From positions 2,005,661 through 2,069,660 of the forward strand of contig OX359250.1 of NCBI GenBank assembly GCA_947179485.1: a DNA stretch of 64,000 nt. The letters run 5' to 3'. This DNA is from Allacma fusca (lineage: Eukaryota; Arthropoda; Collembola; Symphypleona; Sminthuridae). The notes below the pieces were generated by a model that did not search any database, had not been told where the DNA came from, and saw only the letters and a program-made list of their open reading frames with translations. A program made the translations under genes and the position numbers. Of the stretch, positions 53,335-62,956 are shown piece after piece. Position 1 is the first letter of the stretch. Every line of letters begins with the position of its first letter.

Positions 53335-54757
53335 ATAATGTATTAAAAATATAAACGCAATTTTTTGCTTGGATGTGCGTCTGTGTCGCACAGAGTAATG
53401 TGCGAGAGAAGTTGAAAAGAAATTTAGTTTAGAAATGGCTTTTGCGCTAATTGTTCCTATGAATATGTTAGCTGCTCATACTTGGTCATAAACATAATAA
53501 ATAAAAATAGTAATAATAACAACAAAAATAAATAGTATGTGTGTAGAATAATAATAGTTGGAGTAGGAAATGGGCTGAAGGTATAGGGTATAAGGGACGC
53601 ATATGCTTGGATAGGGGAAAGAGTGGACTGGAGAGGACGTTCCTAACTAATTGACTATTAAGGCTGTAAGTTGTAAGTTGTAAGCTGTAACTATGCGTTT
53701 TAGTAACTACTGACTGGCTGTAGGATTTGTAGGAATGGCAGGCCGGTTGAGAAAGGAGGGTGTCATATTGATAAATGATGATTGCTTGGTGTGATGCAGT
53801 CCAAAGAGAGCCTAGTGAAGTGAGGGAATAGACAGGAGACTAACGTCAGGTAGGCTCTGAGTGGAGGTTGGACTCACAAGGAAGTCACTGCCTTGACGTG
53901 AGTCATTCAAAGATGAAGTCTCGGACGACTTCCTCCAAAACGTTTGCTAATGCGCTCATCACGACAATCAATATTAGCAGAGACGGGGACAGACAAACTT
54001 TCCGCTTCACAAGTATCTAATGCTACACCTTAAGTCCCATTCTTACGCATGCCTACTATTACTCCACAGGACTATAGCTCAGGAACTCAGGATGGCACTC
54101 ATGGGAGTGAGTAATCTAAAAGTGGGTGTTTGATATTCAAACTGACCGCAGTGATTAGGAAGCAATTCCTCCTAATCACAATCTTAGACTCTGAAAGCAA
54201 ATGAGGAAGGAGCTAAATATCTCGTTATTTATCCTCAGTCTTCATCCAGCATTACCATTAGATACACTTTCATCATTCACCTAACAACCAGCTCCAAGGA
54301 TCCTTTCAAAGCATTTCTATTCTGAGAAAAGGACTCGTCCGACAGCATTCACCTCCTCATTTTTCTCCAGTTTCATTTTCCACTCTGACAAATGACAAGT
54401 ATGAAAAGGATGCGATTCATGACATTCACGTTGGCTGGAGCGACTCGCAAGTTAAAAATTGATTGAGAGAGAATTAAGAATTAAAGGAGAGGTGCAGTGA
54501 GAGAGTTGAAATGATCATTCCTCTCTACTCTCGCACTTTGGGCTACGTAGTTTTCCTCTTCCACTACTCTCATCTGGAACCAGATCCCTAATTACTTACA
54601 TGCATATTGTACTTGAACATGTACATATTCAGCTCGTAGTTTAAGTTTGAGGGAGTTTTTCAAAGAATACTACACGTAAATTAACTAGAATAATTATTAA
54701 AGGCAGACCTTTATAGCACCTGTTATTAGAGCAGACGGGAGCATAGCTGATGCCTCT

Positions 54758-54806
54758 GATGCTGAATGATGATGCTGAATGATGATACTGAATGATGATG
54801 CTGAAG
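54758..54806 (+). repeat. 13-bp minisatellite, about 3.8 units
   Basis: GATGCTGAATGAT twice, GATACTGAATGAT, then a partial unit. Confidence 0.92.
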
Positions 54807-57068
54807 CAGGTGGAAGGGACAGACTCATGGGTGATGCAGGACATGTCATAACACCTATGCCTAATAGCTGATTATCTAGAGCGGGGGATAGGGAAATCCT
54901 ATTGTTTAAATAATATTCTATTCCCTATGGTTGGAGTGGGCACTGACTGAAACCATGGAAATCGCCCAAATACCAGCAGGACCGGTTACTTCATTCCATG
55001 TTCATCATGAATGAAACGGTTCTTTTTTTTCCAACTTGCTTTTGTAAATCTACTTTTTCTGATCATATTCCTCTTATCCTTGCTCATTCTTTCTATGTTG
55101 TCGAATCGCTACAACACTGTAGAGCTGGGTGAAGGCACCCCACATTCAATATACCTATATTTACGACGAGCATTCATACGGGAAAAACTTCTCTGCTTAT
55201 TGTCAGTTATCATTACGTCCTCTCTGTAGGCTTGGTTTGCTTAACCTTTTACTCAATGCACTCCTTGTAGTCGGGAATTGTGAATATCCAAATAATTGCA
55301 TGCATAGTCATGCTCATACCAGTCCCCAGAGTACACCAAATACATATGTGTACCTATGTAGTACATATTAGTAGTGCATGCTCCATTACGTAGACAGCTC
55401 AACCATTTTATCTGCTTATTTGCTTATTTGGTGTTGCGGATTCGCAGGATTTCCTACAAAAATGTCACTAGCACATGCATGCTACTTGCTTCGGAAGGGA
55501 CGCTGCCTTACCAATCCCTATTACTTCAATTTTATTTACACGCAGTAAGTGCTCAGTGGTTTCAAAACGATATAGTGAAACGAGGTGGTGACATTTCAAG
55601 TAGGATCCAACATCTTCGAGGAAAACAAGGAATTGAATGTAGTTCCGGTTTACGAGACAAAAAATATCAGCCAAATGCCTCAATAACACTTGTTTCCCGT
55701 GAGCGTTAACATTGTCTCAGATTCACCTGCCTACAGAAACACATTTACTTACCGAGAAGTGCTTTTTGGTACTATTCCCACTGACTCCTTTTTAGTTCCG
55801 TTAGCTTTATGAAGTGAACTATGTCCTTCTAAAAACACTTTACAAATCTATTCAAATTAACAAAACATTCTTGTATTACCTTTAGCCTTCTCATTTGAGA
55901 ACTGACGAATTGAGGCTAAAATATTTCTAACTGCAATAACTATTATCAGGACTGTAGTCTACATCCATTGTCAATTGTGGAGCTATTAAACCTGTACAGA
56001 GGAAAAGTACTTCTTATTCTATTTCTCCCAAGAGTTTTGAAAAGACAATAAAAAATGGGCATTACCAGCAAGTCAAAAGTAAATTATTGGGAGAGTCAGC
56101 AGGATTTGCAAAAGTCAAATATTTTCAGATAAACACTAATTTATTAGTAGCTTCCCAGATCCTGGTATTTTAAATTGCACTGTTAAACTGTCCATTTAGA
56201 AACCGGGCTTGAAAATATCATGAAAAAATTAGACAAAAAATTAAATGAGGTTTGGTAGTAAAGTTGAGGATTCACTTGGATATTTGAAATGCTAAGCATT
56301 TAAAATTGTAGGACGTGTGAAGTGAGAAGGCGTTGTAGTAAATAGCTCTGAAGAGTTAAGGAGCATGGGATTGTTTGGGTTTGCAGGAGGCTTTTGCAAC
56401 TATATTACAGGTCGTAAAAAGAGCATGGTTTTGTCTGTAGAGTTTGTCTGAAAGAGTGGGCGTTATGACACTTCAAATTTTTGGGTGAATCAACCCTAAA
56501 ATTGACGGTGCTAGGCAATAAGACTTTACCCCGAAGTCACAAGTAATTACTTCATGCCAGGAATGCATGGAGGCATAAATACCATCAATGGCTGAAAAAT
56601 ACTAATATAATTCGCTTTGCCTTACTAACCAAGAAGATACAAACGAGACGGTTGATGTGAAAATGGAAAATATCATCCTACAGTAATAATTGCTACTCTT
56701 GACTCTTTTACTCATTCTTGAAAAGTCACTGTCTCGTATTTGTACGATTATTTGTATGTAATTATATGTAGATACTTATATGTAGATATCAATATTATGT
56801 TTGTATACAATTGATCAGGACTTCACACGCAATAAAACTCCTCAGACTATCGTACATGCAGACACACTTGCTTAGGCCAACATGTGCAAACAATAACTTA
56901 TAGGTTTACAATTAAATACAATACTTACAATATAGTAATTATGTCTATGTGCACATTCATTGGAAGATATGAGGGTGAGCCTTATGAGCAACAACATTAT
57001 GCTCACTCAACTATGCACCGTATTATTTTTTGTGCTTCATTTCAGCTGCGATTTAGTCTGCCATGCTC

Positions 57069-57070
<2 letters not shown>

Positions 57071-57113
<43 letters not shown>
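57071..57113. repeat. (GA)n microsatellite
   Basis: About 21 uninterrupted AG units. Confidence 0.96.
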
Positions 57114-57116
<3 letters not shown>

Positions 57117-57581
57117 AATGAGTAAGTGCGTAGGATGTTGTGATTGGCATGCGAATGGAGGGCTTTTCCTTATGTTCTTATTTATTTGCTTTGAATTTCC
57201 TCACGATGCGATGATGAACAACTCTATCAACTTTCCGACATTCTCTTTCTTCCTTCTTTCGCTCTTTCGCAGCACAAAACTTTGACAGAAGTGAGAAGGA
57301 AGCCTTCTCGTGAAATGCAACGTCATGGATCTTCCTCATCTCCCTGGAATATCCGAGAACCGAGTGCTTTATAATTATTAGTTAATTGATCTTGTGAGGT
57401 AATTCCCGTTGGAGGAAGTAACACTGCGAGTGATGTTGGTGAGAGGAGAAAATCGACAAAGAGTTTCAGTGAAATCCGGAATGATTGTCCAGGGTTTGCA
57501 ATGGAGGAATTAGTAATGAAGCCGTGAGAAACGGTTGGAAGTTAACGGGAAGAGAAGATGGGAATTGATGCGTGTTAGAGA

Positions 57582-57611
57582 AGAGACGAAGAGACGAAGA
57601 GACGAAGAGAG
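57582..57611 (+). repeat. 8-bp tandem repeat
   Basis: AGAGACGA repeated three to four times in a purine-rich stretch. Confidence 0.88.
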
Positions 57612-58121
57612 GAAAGGATTGTGAGGAAATAAAAATTCCAAGGTGTACACACTTTGTGACTGGAGAATGGAGACTACAAGTGCGTAGGAATCAATGAGGA
57701 GACCATTTGGCTTCCTAATTTGGGCAGTTGCAAGACCCCACCTGGACCCATGGAAAATGCCAGAATTAAATATGCTCATCGTCCCGTAATGATAGAAAGA
57801 ACATTTTATGCCCGAAAAAGTGAAAAAATTCTCAACTTCCAGCTCATTATGTATGCATCGGACGTCCAGCCCTTCATCCCTCAGTCTCAGACCCTTGTCC
57901 TTTGATAAAATCCTCTGCCTTTACTCCGCATCCTGCCCTTTATCACGTCCATTTCAAACTCTACACAATCACAATCTTTCCCCATTTAATCCCACTCCCA
58001 TATAGTCACTCCGTATTTTTAACAAGAAAACAACACTAACATAAAAATCCATCTTTACTCTCATGTCTTTGATTCAGAGCAATCTTCACTCAGATAAGCC
58101 AATTTCCCATGTATGCTCATG

Positions 58122-58157
58122 TACACAACATACACAACATACACAGCTTACACAAGC
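58122..58157 (+). repeat. 9-bp minisatellite, 4 units
   Basis: TACACAACA twice, TACACAGCT, TACACAAGC; about 470 bp left of hAT element 1. Confidence 0.88.
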
Positions 58158-58628
58158 ATCAGTCACTCTATAAGATCAATGTTAGGAGATACAAACTGGC
58201 CAGCTCATCCCGGACACACACTCCTGCCTATTCAAGTGGCATATGCATCTGAAGCACCATGCACAAATCCCTCTTGCAATGCATTTATTATTTACATATA
58301 TCTACTAATATAGCTATTAATATAATTATATAATTATTTATGCAGGCATACATATGTGACCAGTACTTACTTGCCAAAAGTGAACTACGGACAACAACAA
58401 AACTAACTAGTGCAAATAGACCTGATTCAAATAACTCTAAACTCTTACACTGTAACACTATAATAATTATTTTTATATCTACATACATATGTAATAAAAC
58501 CATTGATCAGCTTCATAAAATACACCGTAAAACATATTACATACTTGACTATTTAAAGATACGTGGAGAATGAGACATAGCCTGTGAATACCTGGGAAGA
58601 AGGTGGCGCAGGACGTATACCACAGTAT

Positions 58629-58636
58629 GTATGTGT
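58629..58636 (+). repeat. 8-bp target site duplication, left copy (hAT element 1)
   Basis: GTATGTGT directly before the CAGTG tip; identical to 59874-59881. An 8-bp duplication is the hAT signature. Confidence 0.92.
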
Positions 58637-58654
58637 CAGTGCCCCTCATGGGTA

Positions 58655-58860
58655 CAGGTTTTACCCGGGTATTTGGGTACAGGTTCAGGTACAGGTACGT
58701 ATCAGGTACATACTTCTTGTACCCATCCAATTTGGGTACAGGTTCAGGTTCAGTCGTTAGATACCTGAAAATTCAGGTTCAGGTTCAGGTATGGGTACAG
58801 GTACAAAAAGTAATCTTTTGGGTACAAACCCATCAGGTACGGGTACGCACTGGGTAAATA
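58655..58860 (+). repeat. left subterminal 6-bp-unit array of hAT element 1
   Basis: Dense tracts of GGTACA and GGTTCA units (GGTACAGGTTCAGGTACAGG-type), with occasional GGGTAC and CCCGGG variants. Subterminal repeats in hAT elements often bind the transposase; here the repeats run in direct orientation relative to the right array. Confidence 0.85.
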
Positions 58861-59042
58861 CCTGAACCTGAATGTAAAATACCTGAACTTTCAGGTACTT
58901 TTCAGTCAATAATAATTTCCAAGTAACGCCTGTAAAGGTGTTGTTGAGCTTTAAAAACTCCTCCGAATTTTTGACCTTGAAACATTTTACATTAAAATTT
59001 ATACGTATAAGCTCAGTCAGGAAAACTAATTCCACCGTATAG

Positions 59043-59260
59043 GAACACGTGGCTAGTTACCCAGCATTAGCTGGAATGACCAGAGATTTTTTATCAGTTC
59101 CTGGAACTGCTAAAGAACAGAGATCTAAGATTGAGCGAGCCTTCTCCTATGGCCCAGATCTTCTGACACATAAACGCTTATATAAGAGTGGAGTTACGGT
59201 AGGAAATGTTTTTGTTTAAAAGCTTGGCTGAAGTTAAAATCTGAGGAGTTTGAATCTAAA
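59043..59260 (+). pseudogene. broken hAT transposase C-terminal (dimerisation) fragment
   Basis: One plus-strand frame opens right after a TAG (59040-59042) and runs to a TAA at 59217-59219. It contains SYPALAGMTRDFLSVPGTA, then SKIERAFSYG, DLLTHKRLYKSG and VGNVFV. This follows the hAT dimerisation pattern YP-LA--ARDYLSIPATS, ERVFS-G-LVT-KR-RL, LVFL. After a one-base frame change the frame continues as KAWLKLKSEEFES, the usual tail of the domain. The DDE catalytic core and BED zinc finger are absent. The domain call rests on remembered family patterns, not a search. Confidence 0.85.
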
Positions 59261-59627
59261 AAAATGTTTTCCATTGCAAAAGTAATTGCAGGGGGCAAAA
59301 CAAAACGAACAAAAAAATTAGTCGTTCAATTTCTCGCCATTATTGAACGTTTAGAAAATATTACACTGCATTTGTATTGTTGGATTGAACTTATTTATAT
59401 CGTAGATTTTGCTACCTATTATCCTTTTCAACCTTTATGTAATCATTTTTAGCCACTGATAATTCCAGTACTTATTGTTAGTCATTCTTTAGAAGAATAA
59501 ATAATCAAAATATATCTAATCTGATAAATAAATTTATTGAGTCAAAATGCCTTGGTCGCAGATATTTTAATTTTTTATTTCGTATAAAATAGTTGGTAAT
59601 CCTTTAAATTTGTACAATGGAAAATAC

Positions 59628-59850
59628 CCGGGTAGGTTCAGGTACTTTTAAAATATACCCGGGTACAGGTACTTTTTTGGGTACTTTTTGGGTACAGGTA
59701 CTTTTCAGGTACAGGTACTCCTGATTTGGTTTGAGTACAGGTACAGGTTCAGGAAAATTGAACCCGGGTATTCATGTACAGGTACGGGTATAGGTTCAAA
59801 AAATCCATGTACCCATGATTCAGGTACAGGTTCAGGTACAGGTACAACAT
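59628..59850 (+). repeat. right subterminal 6-bp-unit array of hAT element 1
   Basis: Same GGTACA/GGTTCA units as the left array, on the same strand, interrupted by ACTTTT spacers. It begins near a CCCGGGTA string and ends just before the right inverted tip. Confidence 0.85.
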
Positions 59851-59873
59851 TTTTGTACCCATGCGGAGCACTA

Positions 59874-59881
59874 GTATGTGT
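59874..59881 (+). repeat. 8-bp target site duplication, right copy (hAT element 1)
   Basis: GTATGTGT directly after the right tip ...GAGCACTA; identical to 58629-58636. The perfect match suggests a fairly recent insertion. Confidence 0.92.
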
Positions 59882-61977
59882 TTATCTTTAAATGGAGTAA
59901 GCACAATATGCCCACATATGGTTCATGAAGAACCACAATTGTCTGAAGGGAGTTTTACTCAAATCAACCTGATCTACTACATACACCATGTCTTTTAATG
60001 TGCACCTAGTTCATTTTACATCTTCACGGATGATATACTACAATATCAAAATATTGATCTGTAACTGATCCCATTTGAATAGGTAGGGGTGATAGAAGAA
60101 ACGAAACAATTTGAGAAATGATGTCTGCATAAACTGCCAGCCAATATTTATTTATATTGGTACATTGGAAAGCTAAAGGTCAGTTACATAGACGCAGACT
60201 GTTTGTTGGAGGCTCGAGTATATGGTAGGCGTATGAGGGAACTTTGAATAAGATAAAAACGTGGAAGTACATATGTACGTACGTATTTCTGCTTGAGCAC
60301 AAGTAACCTCAATGCTCATCTTCGTCTCATCCGGTTTCTTAAGTGCGGATAGCGATTCAGCCTTTGTTTCAACCAATACAATCTGTAGTGATGTACAGTT
60401 TAAACTACGAAAAATTCCAATGGAAAATTCCAATGAAAAATTTAAATGAAAACTTCAAATGAAAAAAAGGATTAAGTAATATTTAAATGGGATTTGAAAA
60501 TGCGTAGTTGAATAAACTGCTGAAGAGAAGCTATGTTTGTGCGCTTGTAAGAAAATACTTTGAAGTCTCTGCTTGAAGCTAAATAAATGATGGACGTTGA
60601 AACTGATCACCAAATTCATTCGTCACTGTTGTGCATGGGAAAAAAGCCGATAGGAAACCAGTTGACTGGAATTATAAAGATAATTTGTCTTGCATCAACT
60701 GACCGTGTAAATCCTCCTGGTCAGAAGTGTAGTGTAAGAGAATACGAGAATGGAAATAAAAAACGGTCAAGTGGAATCAATCAGTTTTCACCTGTCGTTC
60801 TGAGTCTTGTTGTAGTAGTCAACGAACGTTAATCATACATTGACAAGATGGGAAGAGTAAGTAGCGAATAATATAATTGGACATGGAGTGCTATTATCAA
60901 CTAAAGGACTGACTGTGGTAGGCATTAGTCCAATAAGTACGTGCCGTGGAAACTAATACGGGACCATAATCACTCACAACTCCACTGTTGTTGTTGACCC
61001 TCGAAATGACACAATAAACGCCTGATTCTTGGTAATGATGTAGATCCTCTCCCTAATATTTTATTTCTCTAATGAGACCTAAGGAGAAACCTCAAAAAGT
61101 TTTATGCACGGAATACAAATAAATTGACAACTTGTTGTAGCTTGCATTGTGTACTGAGCTTGACGGAGATGCCAAAACTGATGAGCATTCTTATATCACG
61201 CGACAGCCGGGCTACATAATATATGTAAAAACCCTATCAACTCAAATAACAATGTTTTATTGTTGGAGGGAGTCGCTTCATGGCTCACAAACTCACAATC
61301 AGTTTCTTAACACAATTACACTCCACACAAATAAATGACTTATTTTTATTACGGCTGTCTGGGTGACTGACTTTTCTTCACGTTGCATTCTTCAGCGGTT
61401 CTCTTCGTCATTTCTTTTCAATCATTTTTAACGTTTCTTAAAATTTTAAATCACTACTCCGAAAATTGATTCTAATTTTGAAATTGCCTGAATTTAGTCC
61501 TCTTGATTCGTTAGTCATTCTTTAAGTCCCTAAGATCCCTGTATCTTGCTTGAAAGCTTGGCAAAAATAAAGCTCTAAGCATAAACTACATATTTTTCTA
61601 AATTATTACATTGTTATAATACTTTTCACAAATATTCATGTGGGGAATGCTAATTTGTTCCTTCAGACATTTGTTTCTTGGCAGCAAATATTTGATTTTT
61701 TTTAAGTTTCACCTTTCTACAGCAATGCTACTGTGCTATCCTTTTCACGGATTTTAATTTTTCTCGGCAGGCATGTCAATTCTAATCAAACAGCCGTAGT
61801 GATGACGATGATATTCGATGGTGGTGTTTGGGTTAAATACTTATGAATCTGACATGTTTCTGCATGTGAGGTAAATTGTTCTGAATTTATTCTCGGACTT
61901 GTTGAACTTACTGGCGTAAACAGCCATTGACACTGGATGTAAGTCTGTCAGCCTATGAGTAATTAGCATTCGCAAAC
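59882..61977. other. spacer between the two hAT elements
   Basis: About 2.1 kb of A+T-rich DNA. It holds a TACATATGTA palindrome (60268-60277) and a decayed AATTCCAATGGAAA-type repeat (about 60410-60465). No recognisable coding sequence. Confidence 0.6.
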
Positions 61978-61985
61978 CTACAAAG
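61978..61985 (+). repeat. 8-bp target site duplication, left copy (hAT element 2)
   Basis: CTACAAAG directly before TAGAGCTAC; identical to 62949-62956. Confidence 0.9.
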
Positions 61986-62011
61986 TAGAGCTACTTGTGG
62001 GAACAAAAAGT

Positions 62012-62232
62012 TTGATCCCATTCCCGAACCCGATCCCGAAAATCGGGTCATGAAGATTTTCGAACTCACACCCGAACCCGTTCCCGAAATACTGGGATCG
62101 GGTGCACAAAAACCCAGATATTAAATATGCTTGAATCGTTGATCTCAAACCCGATCCCAATCCCGAACCCGAAATCAGATACAATTTGCTCCCATACCCG
62201 ATCCCGAATCCCTTGAACCCGGACTCGTTCCC
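62012..62232 (+). repeat. left subterminal 6-bp-unit array of hAT element 2
   Basis: CCCGAACCCGATCCCGAA-type units in three clusters, C-rich on the plus strand, with one short inverted patch (ACTGGGATCGGGTG near 62092). Confidence 0.85.
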
Positions 62233-62589
62233 AGGACCAGTGCCGTTAGTGTAAATCAATTTTTTCTTCACATTTTTATTGATTTCCCAATACTTATGCA
62301 TGCGTACCACGCAACAATAGATTTAGGGACTATTAAAAATGGTCATCAAACTAAACGTCTGGTCTGCGTTGCCGAAAAAGCTGCAGGAAGACTGCTTAAA
62401 CGATTCCCACTATGGGTTTTGCAATGACTTTCATCTTGCAAGTTAGAGTAGGCGGAAATCACTACTAAGCGATCCCAACTGACAATGTGCGAAACGGCTC
62501 AAGTCGCTTACGTAAAATTATCATCTCAACACTTTAACGAAGGAAGCCGTGCATGCTTTGTATTTTTTCTCCGCTAGATGGATGCGTTG

Positions 62590-62799
62590 TTCCCGGGAAC
62601 GTGAAGCGTGTAACGGGTGTGGGAACGAAGATGTTCCCGGTTCCCGACGGGAACATAAATACCTTCATCAAGCTTGAACCCGTTCCCAAACCCGTTCCCG
62701 GGAACGTGAAGCGTGTAACGGGTGTGGGAACGAAGATGTTCCCGGTTCCCGACGGGAACACAAATACCTTCATCAAGCTTGAACCCGTTCCCAAACCCG
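62590..62799 (+). repeat. 105-bp tandem duplication inside hAT element 2
   Basis: Two copies, 62590-62694 and 62695-62799, each starting at TTCCCGGGAACG. I see one difference (ACATAAAT versus ACACAAAT, near 62654 and 62759). Each copy is 35 codons, so a plus-strand frame reads through both (VPGNVKRVTGVG... twice), but the frame is a by-product of repeat DNA. Confidence 0.95.
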
Positions 62800-62935
62800 T
62801 TCCCGATCCCGAAATCCTGGGTCTGCTGAGCATGTTCCTGAACCTGGTCCCAAAGTATTTGGGAACATTAATTAGACACCCGAACTGGCACCCGTTCCCG
62901 ATCCCGAACCCAATTCCCGGGTGTTTCCCGATCCC
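62683..62935 (+). repeat. right subterminal 6-bp-unit array of hAT element 2
   Basis: CCCGTTCCCAAACCC- and CCCGATCCC-type units, C-rich on the plus strand like the left array. It overlaps the end of the 105-bp duplication and ends beside the right tip. Confidence 0.85.
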
Positions 62936-62948
62936 AAAAGTAGCTCTA

Positions 62949-62956
62949 CTACAAAG
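62949..62956 (+). repeat. 8-bp target site duplication, right copy (hAT element 2)
   Basis: CTACAAAG directly after the right tip ...GTAGCTCTA; identical to 61978-61985. Confidence 0.9.

Larger units (their letters stand above)
36373..58628. other. upstream region without recognisable gene
   Basis: About 22 kb upstream of the grh exon 1 promoter candidate. I find no exon with recognisable homology on either strand. It holds microsatellites (37731, 38784, 57071), minisatellites (53299, 54758, 57582, 58122), an AT-rich block (51181-51480), a hairpin (48039-48063), a possible promoter (44115-44146) and a possible pogo-like transposon end (43235). It could contain grh enhancers, alternative 5' exons or intergenic DNA. 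Confidence 0.6.
58637..59873 (+). mobile_element. hAT-superfamily DNA transposon, degraded/non-autonomous (1,237 bp)
   Basis: Left tip CAGTGCCCCTCATGGGTAC and inverted right tip TAGTGCTCCGCATGGGTAC differ at three positions and fit the hAT tip consensus YARNG. The element is flanked on both sides by the identical octamer GTATGTGT (58629-58636 and 59874-59881), the 8-bp target duplication typical of hAT. Degenerate 6-bp repeats (GGTACA/GGTTCA) fill about 58655-58860 on the left and 59628-59850 on the right, in the same strand orientation at both ends. The middle carries a remnant of a hAT transposase C-terminus (59043 onward) with an upstream stop and a frameshift, so it cannot supply its own transposase. 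It inserted about 22 kb upstream of grh exon 1. Confidence 0.93.
61986..62948 (+). mobile_element. second hAT-type DNA transposon, non-autonomous (963 bp)
   Basis: Left tip TAGAGCTACTTGTGGGA and inverted right tip TAGAGCTACTTTTGGGA differ at one of 17 positions and fit the hAT tip pattern YARNG. Both sides carry the octamer CTACAAAG (61978-61985 and 62949-62956), an exact 8-bp target duplication. Degenerate CCCGAA/CCCGAT/CCCGTT 6-bp arrays fill about 62012-62232 and 62683-62935, in the same strand orientation at both ends. A 105-bp tandem duplication lies at 62590-62799. No transposase is recognisable, so it must have moved in trans. Superfamily is inferred from tips and duplication length. 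Confidence 0.88.

Noticed and set aside
19437..54987. ACCGGTT strings (for example 19437-19443 and 54981-54987) as Grainyhead autoregulatory sites
   Set aside because: About five occurrences on both strands are expected by chance at this base composition, and I see no clustering.
55011..55229. 72-codon hydrophobic open frame resembling a signal or membrane peptide
   Set aside because: Driven by a T-rich stretch; no homology, no promoter and no conserved residues visible.
58603..59035. Val/Gln- and Gly/Thr-repeat open frames on both strands
   Set aside because: Translations of the 6-bp subterminal arrays of hAT element 1, not genes.
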